Shown in pieces: positions 46,879 through 58,944 of a stretch of 64,000 nucleotides of DNA (position 1 is the stretch's first letter; each line of letters starts with the position of its first letter). The translations under genes and the position numbers were made by a program. Below the pieces are notes generated by a model. It saw only the letters and a program-made list of their open reading frames with translations, searched no databases and was not told where the DNA came from. This DNA comes from Escarpia spicata. Taxonomy: Eukaryota; Annelida; Polychaeta; Sabellida; Siboglinidae. The DNA is taken from positions 868,001 through 932,000 of the forward strand of contig OZ023206.1 in NCBI GenBank assembly GCA_963995525.1. The letters run 5' to 3'.

Positions 46879-49800
46879 GGTCTTACCCCAAATAGATGTT
46901 TTGCATGTTACAAATCTTCACGAAGGCTAGATTGATATCAAGCTACACACATAACTAGATTAACCCGAAATGGGAATGCATGTTACCGTTTTATCCCCGT
47001 CACGTAAGTTACAAGAACATATTACGTAAGTTATAGGTGTGAAAACTCATCCCCATTTGAAGTTTTTTCATGTCTAAAGCAGCAGTACCTTCAGTACTCA
47101 CGAGACAAACATGTCCCATATCAAAGTGTTCGAAAAAAATTAATGCATATCACAGCAAAACGGTATTTGTAGTGCACTTTTTTCGGCGGAAGGATCCTTA
47201 ATGTGGTCTTACCCCAAATATATGTTTTGCATGTTACAAATCTTCACGAAGGCTAGATTGATATCAAGCTACACACATAACTAGATTAATCACAAATGGG
47301 AATGCATGTTACCGTTCTATCTCCGTCACGTAAGTTACAAGAACATATTACGTAAGTTATAGGTGTGAAAACTAATCCCCATTTGAAGTTTTTTCTTGTC
47401 TAAAGCAGCAGTACATTCAGTACTCAGGAGACAAACATGTCCCATGTCAAAATGTTCGAAAAAAATTAATGCATATCACAGCAAAACGGTATTTGTAGTG
47501 CACTTTTTTCGGCGGAAGGATCCTTAATGTGGTCTTACCCCAAATAGATGTTTTGCATGTTACAAATCTTCACGAAGGGTAGATTGATATCAAGCTACAC
47601 ACATAACTAGATTAACCGCAAATGGGAATGCATGTTACCGTTTAATCCCCGTCACGTAAGTTACAAGAACATATTACGTAAGTTATAGGTGTGAAAACTC
47701 ATCCCCATTTGATGTTTTATCTTGTCTAAAGCAGCAGTACATTCAGTACTCACGAGACAAACATGTCCCATGACAAAATGTTCGAAAAAAATTAATGCAT
47801 ATCACAGCAAAACGGTATTTGTAGTTCACTTTTTTCGGCGGAAGGATCCTTAATGTGGTCTTACCCCAAATAGATGTTTTGCATGTTACAAATCTTCACG
47901 AAGGCTAGATTGATATCAAGCTACACACATAACTAGATTAACCCCAAATGGGAATGCATGTTACCGTTTTATCCCCGTCACGTAAGTTACAAGAACATAT
48001 TACGTAAGTTATAGGTGTGAAAACTCATCCCCATTTGAAGTTTTTTCTTGTCTAAAGCAGCAGTACCTTCAGTACTCACGAGACAAACATGTCCCATATC
48101 AAAGTGTTCGAAAAAAATTAATGCATATCACAGCAAAACGGTATTTGTAGTGCACTTTTTTCGGCGGAAGGATCTATAATGTGGTCTTACCCCAAATAGA
48201 TGTTTTGCATGTTACAAATCTTCACGAAGGCTAGATTGATATCAAGCTACACACATAACTAGATTAATCACAAATGGGAATGCATGTTACCGTTCTATCT
48301 CCGTCACGTAAGTTACAAGAACATATTACGTAAGTTATAGGTGTGAAAACTAATCCCCATTTGAAGTTTTTTCTTGTCTAAAGCAGCAGTACATTCAGTA
48401 CTCACGAGACAAACGTGTCCCATATCAAAGTGTTCGAAAAAAATTAATGCATATCACAGCAAAACGGTATTTGTAGTGCACTTTTTTCGGCGGAATGATC
48501 TTTAATGTGGTCTTACCCCAAATAGATGTTTTGCACGTTACAAATCTTCACGAAGGCTAGATTGATATCAAGCTACACACATAACTAGATTAACCCCAAA
48601 TGGGAATGCATGTTACCGTTTTATCCCCGTCACGTAAGATACAAGAACATATTACGTAAGTTATAGGTGTGAAAACTCATCCCCATTTGAATTTTTTTCT
48701 TGTCTAAAGCAGCAGTACCTTCAGTACTCACGAGACAAACATGTCCCATGTCCAAGTGTTCGAAAAAAATTAATGCATATCACAGCAAAACGGTATTTGT
48801 AGTGCACTTTTTTATCGGTGGAAGGATCCTTAATGTGGTCTTACCCCAAATATATGTTTTGCATGTTACAAATCTTCACGAAGGCTAGATTGATATCAAT
48901 CTACACACATAATTATATTAACCACAAATGGGAATGCATGTTACCGTTCTATCTCCGTCACGTAAGTTACAAGAACATATTACGTAAGTTATAGGTATGA
49001 AAACTCATCACCATTTCAAGTTTTATCTTGTCTAAAGCAGCAGTACCTTCAGTACTCACGAGACAAACATGTCCCATGTCCAAGTGTTCGAAAAAAATTA
49101 ATGCATATCACAGCAAAACGGTATTTGTATTGCACTTTTTTCGGTGGAAGGATCCTTAATGTGGTCTTACCCCAAATATATGTTTTGCATGTTACAAATC
49201 TTCACGAAGGCTAGATTGATATCAATCTACACACATAATTATATTAACCACAAATGGGAATGCATGTTACCGTTCTATCTCCGTCACGTAAGTTACAATA
49301 ACATATTACGTAAGTTATAGGTATGAAAACTCATCACCATTTCAAGTTTTATCTTGTCTAAAGCAGCAGTACCTTCAGTACTCACGAGACAAACATGTCC
49401 CATGTCCAAGTGTTCGAAAAAAATTAATGCATATCACAGCAAAACGGTATTTGTATTGCACTTTTTTCGGTGGAAGGATCCTTAATGTGGTCTTACCCCA
49501 AATAGATGTTTTGCATGTTACAAATCTTCACGAAGGCTAGATTGATATCAAGCTACACACATAACTAGATTAATCACAAATGGGAATGCATGTTACCGTT
49601 CTATCTCCGTCACGTAAGTTACAAGAACATATTACGTAAGTTATAGGTGTGAAAACTCATCCCCATTTGAAGTTTTTTCTTGTCTAAAGCAGCAGTACCT
49701 TCAGTACTCACGAGACAAACATGTCCCATATCAAAGTGTTCGAAAAAAATTAATGCATATCACAGCAAAACGGTATTTGTACTGCACTTTTTTCGGCGGA

Positions 49801-50792
49801 AGGATCTTTAATGTGGTCTTACCCCAAATAGATGTTTTGCATGTTACAAATCTTCACGAAGGCTAGATTGATATCAAGCTACACACATAACTAGATTAAT
49901 CACAAATGGGAATGCATGTTACCGTTCTATCTCCGTCACGTAAGTTACAAGAACATATTACGTAAGTTATAGGTGTGAAAACTAATCCCCATTTGAAGTT
50001 TTTTCTTATCTAAAGCAGCAGTACATTCAGTACTCAAGAGACAAACATGTCCCATGTCAAAGTGTTCGAAAACAATTAATGCATATCACAGCAAAACGGT
50101 ATTTGTAGTGCACTTTTTTCGGCGGAAGGATCCTTAATGTGGTCTTATCCCAAATAGATGATTTGCATGTTACAAATCTTCACGAAGGCTAGATTTATAT
50201 CAAGCTACGCACATAACTAGATTAACCCCAAATGGGAATGCATGTTACCGTTTTATCCCCGTCACGTAAGTTACAAGAACATATTACGTAAGTTATAGGT
50301 GTGAAAACTCATCCCCATTTGAAGTTTTTTCTTGTCTAAAGCAGCAGTACCTTCAGTACTCACGAGACAAACATGTCCCATGTCCAAGTGTTCGAAAAAA
50401 ATTAATGCATATCACAGCAAAACGGTATTTGTAGTGCACTTTTTTCGGCGGAAGGATCCTTAATGTGGTCTTACCCCAAATATATGTTTTGCATGTTACA
50501 AATCTTCACGAAGGCTAGGTTGATATCAAGCTACACACATAATTATATTAACCACAAATGGGAATGCATGTTACCGTTCTATCTCCGTCACGTAAGTTAC
50601 AAGAACATATTACGTAAGTTATAGGTGTGAAAACTCATCACCATTTCAAGTTTTATCTTGTCTAAAGCAGCAGTACCTTCAGTACTCACGAGACAAACAT
50701 GTCCCATGTCCAAATGTTCGAAAAAAATTAATGCATATCACAGCAAAACGGTATTTGTAGTGCACTTTTTTCAGTGGAAGGATCCTTAATGT
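46879..50792 (+). repeat. Nonamer higher-order repeat, copy B with extra monomers
   Basis: Parallels copy A (GGATCTATAATG near 48169, 2-bp insertion CTTTTTTATCGG near 48814) but has a duplicated CAATCTACAC monomer: 48837-49162 and 49163-49488 are almost identical, the second with a private ACAATAACATATT. It then continues with monomers carrying CTCAAGAG, AGATTTATATC (50191) and CTAGGTTG. Confidence 0.9.
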
Positions 50793-53074
50793 GGTCTTAT
50801 CCCAAATAGATGATTTGCATGTTACAAATCTTCACGAAGGCTAGATTGATATCAAGCTACACACATAACTAGATTAACCCCAAATGGGAATGCATGTTAC
50901 CGTTTTATCCCCGTCACGTAAGTTACAAGAACATATTACGTAAGTTATAGGTGTGAAAACTCATCCCCATTTGAAGTTTTTTCTTGTCTAAAGCAGCAGT
51001 ACCTTCAGTACTCACGAGACAAACATGTCCCATATCAAAGTGTTCGAAAAAAATGAATGCATATCACAGCAAAACGGTATTTGTAGTGCACTTTTTTCGG
51101 CGGAAGGATCTTTAATGTGGTCTTACCCCAAATTGATGTTTTGCATGTTACAAATCTTCACGAAGGCTAGATTGATATCAAGCTACACACATAACTAGAT
51201 TAATCACAAATGGGAATGCATGTTACCGTTCTATCTCCGTCACGTAAGTTACAAGAACATATTACGTAAGTTATAGGTGTGAAAACTAATCCCCATTTGA
51301 AGTTTTTTCTTGTCTAAAGCAGCAGTACCTTCAGTACTCACGAGACAAACATGTCCCATATCAAAGTGTTCGAAAAAAATTAATGCATATCACAGCAAAA
51401 CGGTATTTGTAGTGCACTTTTTTCGGCGGAAGGATCCTTAATGTGGTCTTACCCCAAATATATGTTTTGCATGTTACAAATCTTCACGAAGGCTAGATTG
51501 ATATCAAGCTACACACATAATTAGATTAACCACAAATGGGAATGCATGTTACCGTTCTATCTCCGTCACGTAAGTTACAAGAACATATTACGTAAGTTAT
51601 AGGTGTGAAAACTCATCACCATTTCAAGTTTTATCTTGTCTAAAGCAGCAGTACCTTCAGTACTCACGAGACAAACATGTCCCATGTCCAAATGTTCGAA
51701 AAAAATTAATGCATATCACAGCAAAACGGTATTTGTAGTGCACTTTTTTCAGTGGAAGGATCCTTAATGTGGTCTTATCCCAAATAGATGATTTGCATGT
51801 TACAAATCTTCACGAAGGCTAGATTGATATCAAGCTACACACATAACTAGATTAACCCCAAATGGGAATGCATGTTACCGTTTTATCCCCGTCACGTAAG
51901 TTACAAGAACATATTACGTAAGTTATAGGTGTGAAAACTCATCCCCATTTGAAGTTTTTTCTTGTCTAAAGCAGCAGTACCTTCAGTACTCACGAGACAA
52001 ACATGTCCCATATCAAAGTGTTCGAAAAAAATGAATGCATATCACAGCAAAACGGTATTTGTAGTGCACTTTTTTCGGCGGAAGGATCTTTAATGTGGTC
52101 TTACCCCAAATTGATGTTTTGCATGTTACAAATCTTCACGAAGGCTAGATTGATATCAAGCTACACACATAACTAGATTAATCACAAATGGGAATGCATG
52201 TTACCGTTCTATCTCCGTCACGTAAGTTACAAGAACATATTACGTAAGTTATAGGTGTGAAAACTAATCCCCATTTGAAGTTTTTTCTTGTCTAAAGCAG
52301 CAGTACCTTCAGTACTCACGAGACAAACATGTCCCATATCAAAGTGTTCGAAAAAAATTAATGCATATCACAGCAAAACGGTATTTGTAGTGCACTTTTT
52401 TCGGCGGAAGGATCCTTAATGTGGTCTTACCCCAAATATATGTTTTGCATGTTACAAATCTTCACGAAGGCTAGATTGATATCAAGCTACACACATAATT
52501 AGATTAACCACAAATGGGAATGCATGTTACCGTTCTATCTCCGTCACGTAAGTTACAAGAACATATTACGTAAGTTATAGGTGTGAAAACTCATCACCAT
52601 TTCAAGTTTTATCTTGTCTAAAGCAGCAGTACCTTCAGTACTCACGAGACAAACATGTCCCATGTCCAAGTGTTCGAAAAAAATTAATGCATATCACAGC
52701 AAAACGGTATTTGTAGTGCACTTTTTTCAGTGGAAGGATCCTTAATGTGGTCTTATCCCAAATAGATGATTTGCATGTTACAAATCTTCACGAAGGCTAG
52801 ATTGATATCAAGCTACACACATAACTAGATTAACCCCAAATGGGAATGCATGTTACCGTTTTATCCCCGTCACGTAAGTTACAAGAACATATTACGTAAG
52901 TTATAGGTGTGAAAACTCATCCCCATTTGAAGTTTTTTCTTGTCTAAAGCAGCAGTACCTTCAGTACTCACGAGACAAACATGTCCCATATCAAAGTGTT
53001 CGAAAAAAATGAATGCATATCACAGCAAAACGGTATTTGTAGTGCACTTTTTTCGGCGGAAGGATCTTTAATGT
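50793..53074 (+). repeat. 978-bp trimer higher-order repeat
   Basis: Three monomers in fixed order (AAAAATGAATGC; AAATTGATG; CATCACCATTTC ending TTCAGTGGAAGG) span 50793-51770 and 51771-52748. A third copy begins at 52749. Upstream, 50467-50792 resembles the third member. The TTCAGTGG markers at 50771, 51749 and 52727 are exactly 978 bp apart. Confidence 0.92.
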
Positions 53075-53400
53075 GGTCTTACCCCAAATTGATGTTTTGC
53101 ATGTTACAAATCTTCACGAAGGCTAGATTGATATCAAGCTACACACATAATTAGATTAACCACAAATGGGAATGCATGTTACCGTTCTATCTCCGTCACG
53201 TAAGTTACAAGAACATATTACGTAAGTTATAGGTGTGAAAACTCATCACCATTTCAAGTTTTATCTTGTCTAAAGCAGCAGTACCTTCAGTACTCACGAG
53301 ACAAACATGTCCCATGTCCAAGTGTTCGAAAAAAATTAATGCATATCACAGCAAAACGGTATTTGTAGTGCACTTTTTTCGGTGGAAGGATCCTTAATGT
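53075..53400 (+). repeat. Chimeric monomer ending the trimer block
   Basis: The left end has AAATTGATG like trimer member 2 (51119, 52097). From AATTAGATTAACCAC onward it follows member 3, with CATCACCATTTC, but it ends CGGTGGAAGG instead of CAGTGGAAGG. The switch lies between about 53090 and 53150. Confidence 0.88.
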
Positions 53401-56010
53401 GGTCTTACCCCAAATATATGTTTTGCATGTTACAAATCTTCACGAAGGCTAGATTGATATCAAGCTACACACATAACTAGATTAATCACAAATGGGAATG
53501 CATGTTACCGTTCTATCTCCGTCACGTAAGTTACAAGAACATATTACGTAAGTTATAGGTGTGAAAACTCATCCCCATTTGAAGTTTTTTCATGTCTAAA
53601 GCAGCAGTACCTTCAGTACTCACGAGACAAACATGTCCCATATCAAAGTGTTCGAAAAAAATTAATGCATATCACAGCAAAACGGTATTTGTAGTGCACT
53701 TTTTTCGGCGGAAGGATCTTTAATGTGGTCTTACCCCAAATAGATGTTTTGCATGTTACAAATCTTCACGAAGGCTAGATTGATATCAAGCTACACACAT
53801 AACTAGATTAATCACAAATGGGAATGCATGTTACCGTTCTATCTCCGTCACGTAAGTTACAAGAACATATTACGTAAGTTATAGGTGTGAAAACTAATCC
53901 CCATTTGAAGTTTTTTCTTGTCTAAAGCAGCAGTACATTCAGTACTCACGAGACAAACATGTCCCATGTCAAAATGTTCGAAAAAAATTAATGCATATCA
54001 CAGCAAAACGGTATTTGTAGTGCACTTTTTTCGGCGGAAGGATCCTTAATGTGGTCTTACCCCAAATAGATGTTTTGCATGTTACAAATCTTCACGAAGG
54101 GTAGATTGATATCAAGCTACACACATAACTAGATTAACCGCAAATGGGAATGCATGTTACCGTTTAATCCCCGTCACGTAAGTTACAAGAACATATTACG
54201 TAAGTTATAGGTGTGAAAACTCATCCCCATTTGATGTTTTATCTTGTCTAAAGCAGCAGTACATTCAGTACTCACGAGACAAACATGTCCCATGACAAAA
54301 TGTTCGAAAAAAATTAATGCATATCACAGCAAAACGGTATTTGTAGTTCACTTTTTTCGGCGGAAGGATCCTTAATGTGGTCTTACCCCAAATAGATGTT
54401 TTGCATGTTACAAATCTTCACGAAGGCTAGATTGATATCAAGCTACACACATAACTAGATTAACCCCAAATGGGAATGCATGTTACCGTTTTATCCCCGT
54501 CACGTAAGTTACAAGAACATATTACGTAAGTTATAGGTGTGAAAACTCATCCCCATTTGAAGTTTTTTCTTGTCTAAAGCAGCAGTACCTTCAGTACTCA
54601 CGAGACAAACATGTCCCATATCAAAGTGTTCGAAAAAAATTAATGCATATCACAGCAAAACGGTATTTGTAGTGCACTTTTTTCGGCGGAAGGATCTATA
54701 ATGTGGTCTTACCCCAAATAGATGTTTTGCATGTTACAAATCTTCACGAAGGCTAGATTGATATCAAGCTACACACATAACTAGATTAATCACAAATGGG
54801 AATGCATGTTACCGTTCTATCTCCGTCACGTAAGTTACAAGAACATATTACGTAAGTTATAGGTGTGAAAACTAATCCCCATTTGAAGTTTTTTCTTGTC
54901 TAAAGCAGCAGTACATTCAGTACTCACGAGACAAACGTGTCCCATATCAAAGTGTTCGAAAAAAATTAATGCATATCACAGCAAAACGGTATTTGTAGTG
55001 CACTTTTTTCGGCGGAATGATCTTTAATGTGGTCTTACCCCAAATAGATGTTTTGCACGTTACAAATCTTCACGAAGGCTAGATTGATATCAAGCTACAC
55101 ACATAACTAGATTAACCCCAAATGGGAATGCATGTTACCGTTTTATCCCCGTCACGTAAGTTACAAGAACATATTACGTAAGTTATAGGTGTGAAAACTC
55201 ATCCCCATTTGAATTTTTTTCTTGTCTAAAGCAGCAGTACCTTCAGTACTCACGAGACAAACATGTCCCATGTCCAAGTGTTCGAAAAAAATTAATGCAT
55301 ATCACAGCAAAACGGTATTTGTAGTGCACTTTTTTATCGGTGGAAGGATCCTTAATGTGGTCTTACCCCAAATATATGTTTTGCATGTTACAAATCTTCA
55401 CGGAGGCTAGATTGATATCAATCTACACACATAATTATATTAACCACAAATGGGAATGCATGTTACCGTTCTATCTCCGTCACGTAAGTTACAAGAACAT
55501 ATTACGTAAGTTATAGGTATGAAAACTCATCACCATTTCAAGTTTTATCTTGTCTAAAGCAGCAGTACCTTCAGTACTCACGAGACAAACATGTCCCATG
55601 TCCAAGTGTTCGAAAAAAATTAATGCATATCACAGCAAAACGGTATTTGTATTGCACTTTTTTCGGTGGAAGGATCCTTAATGTGGTCTTACCCCAAATA
55701 GATGTTTTGCATGTTACAAATCTTCACGAAGGCTAGATTGATATCAAGCTACACACATAACTAGATTAATCACAAATGGGAATGCATGTTACCGTTCTAT
55801 CTCCGTCACGTAAGTTACAAGAACATATTACGTAAGTTATAGGTGTGAAAACTCATCCCCATTTGAAGTTTTTTCTTGTCTAAAGCAGCAGTACCTTCAG
55901 TACTCACGAGACAAACATGTCCCATATCAAAGTGTTCGAAAAAAATTAATGCATATCACAGCAAAACGGTATTTGTACTGCACTTTTTTCGGCGGAAGGA
56001 TCTTTAATGT
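53401..56010 (+). repeat. Nonamer copy C
   Basis: Copy of 47-50 kb at an offset of 6522 bp: GGGTAGATTG/CCGCAAATGGG, CATGACAAAATG, GGATCTATAATG (about 54691), the 2-bp insertion CTTTTTTATCGG (about 55336) and CAATCTACAC. Only one CAATCTACAC monomer is present, so the extra monomer in copy B is a later single-monomer gain there, or a loss here. CACGGAGGC at 55400 is private. Confidence 0.9.
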
Positions 56011-58944
56011 GGTCTTACCCCAAATAGATGTTTTGCATGTTACAAATCTTCACGAAGGCTAGATTGATATCAAGCTACACACATAACTAGATTAATCACA
56101 AATGGGAATGCATGTTACCGTTCTATCTCCGTCACGTAAGTTACAAGAACATATTACGTAAGTTATAGGTGTGAAAACTAATCCCCATTTGAAGTTTTTT
56201 CTTATCTAAAGCAGCAGTACATTCAGTACTCAAGAGACAAACATGTCCCATGTCAAAGTGTTCGAAAACAATTAATGCATATCACAGCAAAACGGTATTT
56301 GTAGTGCACTTTTTTCGGCGGAAGGATCCTTAATGTGGTCTTATCCCAAATAGATGATTTGCATGTTACAAATCTTCACGAAGGCTAGATTTATATCAAG
56401 CTACGCACATAACTAGATTAACCCCAAATGGGAATGCATGTTACCGTTTTATCCCCGTCACGTAAGTTACAAGAACATATTACGTAAGTTATAGGTGTGA
56501 AAACTCATCCCCATTTGAAGTTTTTTCTTGTCTAAAGCAGCAGTACCTTCAGTACTCACGAGACAAACATGTCCCATGTCCAAGTGTTCGAAAAAAATTA
56601 ATGCATATCACAGCAAAACGGTATTTGTAGTGCACTTTTTTCGGCGGAAGGATCCTTAATGTGGTCTTACCCCAAATATATGTTTTGCATGTTACAAATC
56701 TTCACGAAGGCTAGGTTGATATCAAGCTACACACATAATTATATTAACCACAAATGGGAATGCATGTTACCGTTCTATCTCCGTCACGTAAGTTACAAGA
56801 ACATATTACGTAAGTTATAGGTGTGAAAACTCATCACCATTTCAAGTTTTATCTTGTCTAAAGCAGCAGTACCTTCAGTACTCACGAGACAAACATGTCC
56901 CATGTCCAAATGTTCGAAAAAAATTAATGCATATCACAGCAAAACGGTATTTGTAGTGCACTTTTTTCAGTGGAAGGATCGTTAATGTGGTCTTATCCCA
57001 AATAGATGATTTGCATGTTACAAATCTTCACGAAGGCTAGATTGATATCAAGCTACACACATAACTAGATTAACCCCAAATGGGAATGCATGTTACCGTT
57101 TTATCCCCGTCACGTAAGTTACAAGAACATATTACGTAAGTTATAGGTGTGAAAACTCATCCCCATTTGAAGTTTTTTCTTGTCTAAAGCAGCAGTACCT
57201 TCAGTACTCACGAGACAAACATGTCCCATGTCAAAGTGTTCGAAAAAAATGAATGCATATCACAGCAAAACGGTATTTGTAGTGCACTTTTTTCGGCGGA
57301 AGGATCTTTAATGTGGTCTTACCCCAAATTGATGTTTTGCATGTTACAAATCTTCACGAAGGCTAGATTGATATCAAGCTACACACATAACTAGATTAAT
57401 CACAAATGGGAATGCATGTTACCGTTCTATCTCCGTCACGTAAGTTACAAGAACATATTACGTAAGTTATAGGTGTGAAAACTAATCCCCATTTGAAGTT
57501 TTTTCTTGTCTAAAGCAGCAGTAAATTCAGTACTCACGAGACAAACGTGTCCCATGGCAAAGTGTTCGAAAAAAATTAATGCATATCACAGCAAAACGGT
57601 ATTTGTAGTGCACTTTTTTCGGCGGAAGGATCCTTAATGTGGTCTTATCCCAAATAGATGATTTGCATGTTACAAATCTTCACGAAGGCTAGATTGGTAT
57701 CAAGCTACACACATAACTAGATTAATCACAAATGGGAATGCATGTTACCGTTCTATCTCCGTCACGTAAGTTACAAGAACATATTACGTAAGTTATAGGT
57801 GTGAAAACTCATCCCCATTTGAAGTTTTTTCTTGTCTAAAGCAGCAGTACCTTCAGTACTCACGAGACAAACATGTCCCATATCAAAGTGTTCGAAAAAA
57901 ATTAATGCATATCACAGCAAAACGGTATTTGTAGTGCACTTTTTTCGGCGGAAGGATCTTTAATGTGGTCTTACCCCAAATAGATGTTTTGCATGTTACA
58001 AATCTTCACGAAGGCTAGATTGATATCAAGCTACACACATAACTAGATTAATCACAAATGGGAATGCATGTTACCGTTCTATCTCCGTCACGTAAGTTAC
58101 AAGAACATATTACGTAAGTTATAGGTGTGAAAACTAATCCCCATTTGAAGTTTTTTCTTATCTAAAGTAGCAGTACATTCAGTACTCACGAGACAAACAT
58201 GTCCCATGTCAAAGTGTTCGAAAAAAATTAATGCATATCACAGCAAAACGGTATTTGTAGTGCACTTTTTTCGGCGGAAGGATCCTTAATGTGGTCTTAT
58301 CCCAAATAGATGATTTGCATGTTACAAATCTTCACGAAGGCTAGATTGATATCAAGCTACACACATAACTAGATTAACCCCAAATGGGAATGCATGTTAC
58401 CGTTTTATCCCCGTCACGTAAGTTACAAGAACATATTACGTAAGTTATAGGTGTGAAAACTCATCCCCATTTGAATTTTTTTCTTGTCTAAAGCAGCAGT
58501 ACCTTCAGTACTCACAAGACAAACATGTCCCATGTCCAAGTGTTCGAAAAAAATTAATGCATATCACAGGAAAACGGTATTTGTAGTGCACTTTTTTCGG
58601 TGGAAGGATCCTTAATGTGGTCTTACCCCAAATATATGTTTTGCATGTTACAAATCTTCACGAAGGCTAGATTGATATCAACCTACACACATAATTATAT
58701 TAACCACAAATGGGAATGCATGTTACCGTTCTATCTCCGTCACGTAAGTTACAAGAACATATTACGTAAGTTATAGGTATGAAAACTCATCACCATTTCA
58801 AGTTTTATCTTGTCTAAAGCAGCAGTACCTTCAGTACTCACGAGACAAACATGTCCCATGTCCAAGTGTTCGAAAAACATTAATGCATATCACAGCAAAA
58901 CGGTATTTGTACTGCACTTTTTTCGGCGGAAGGATCTTTAATGT
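56011..58944 (+). repeat. 2934-bp nonamer higher-order repeat, copy 1
   Basis: Nine monomers with CTCAAGAG; AGATTTATATC (56387) with CTACGCAC; CTAGGTTG; AAAAATGAATGC with AAATTGATG; GTAAATTCAG with CATGGCAAAG; ATTGGTATC; AAAGTAGCAG; CACAGGAAAACGG (58565); and CAACCTACAC. The whole order repeats at +2934. Confidence 0.93.
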
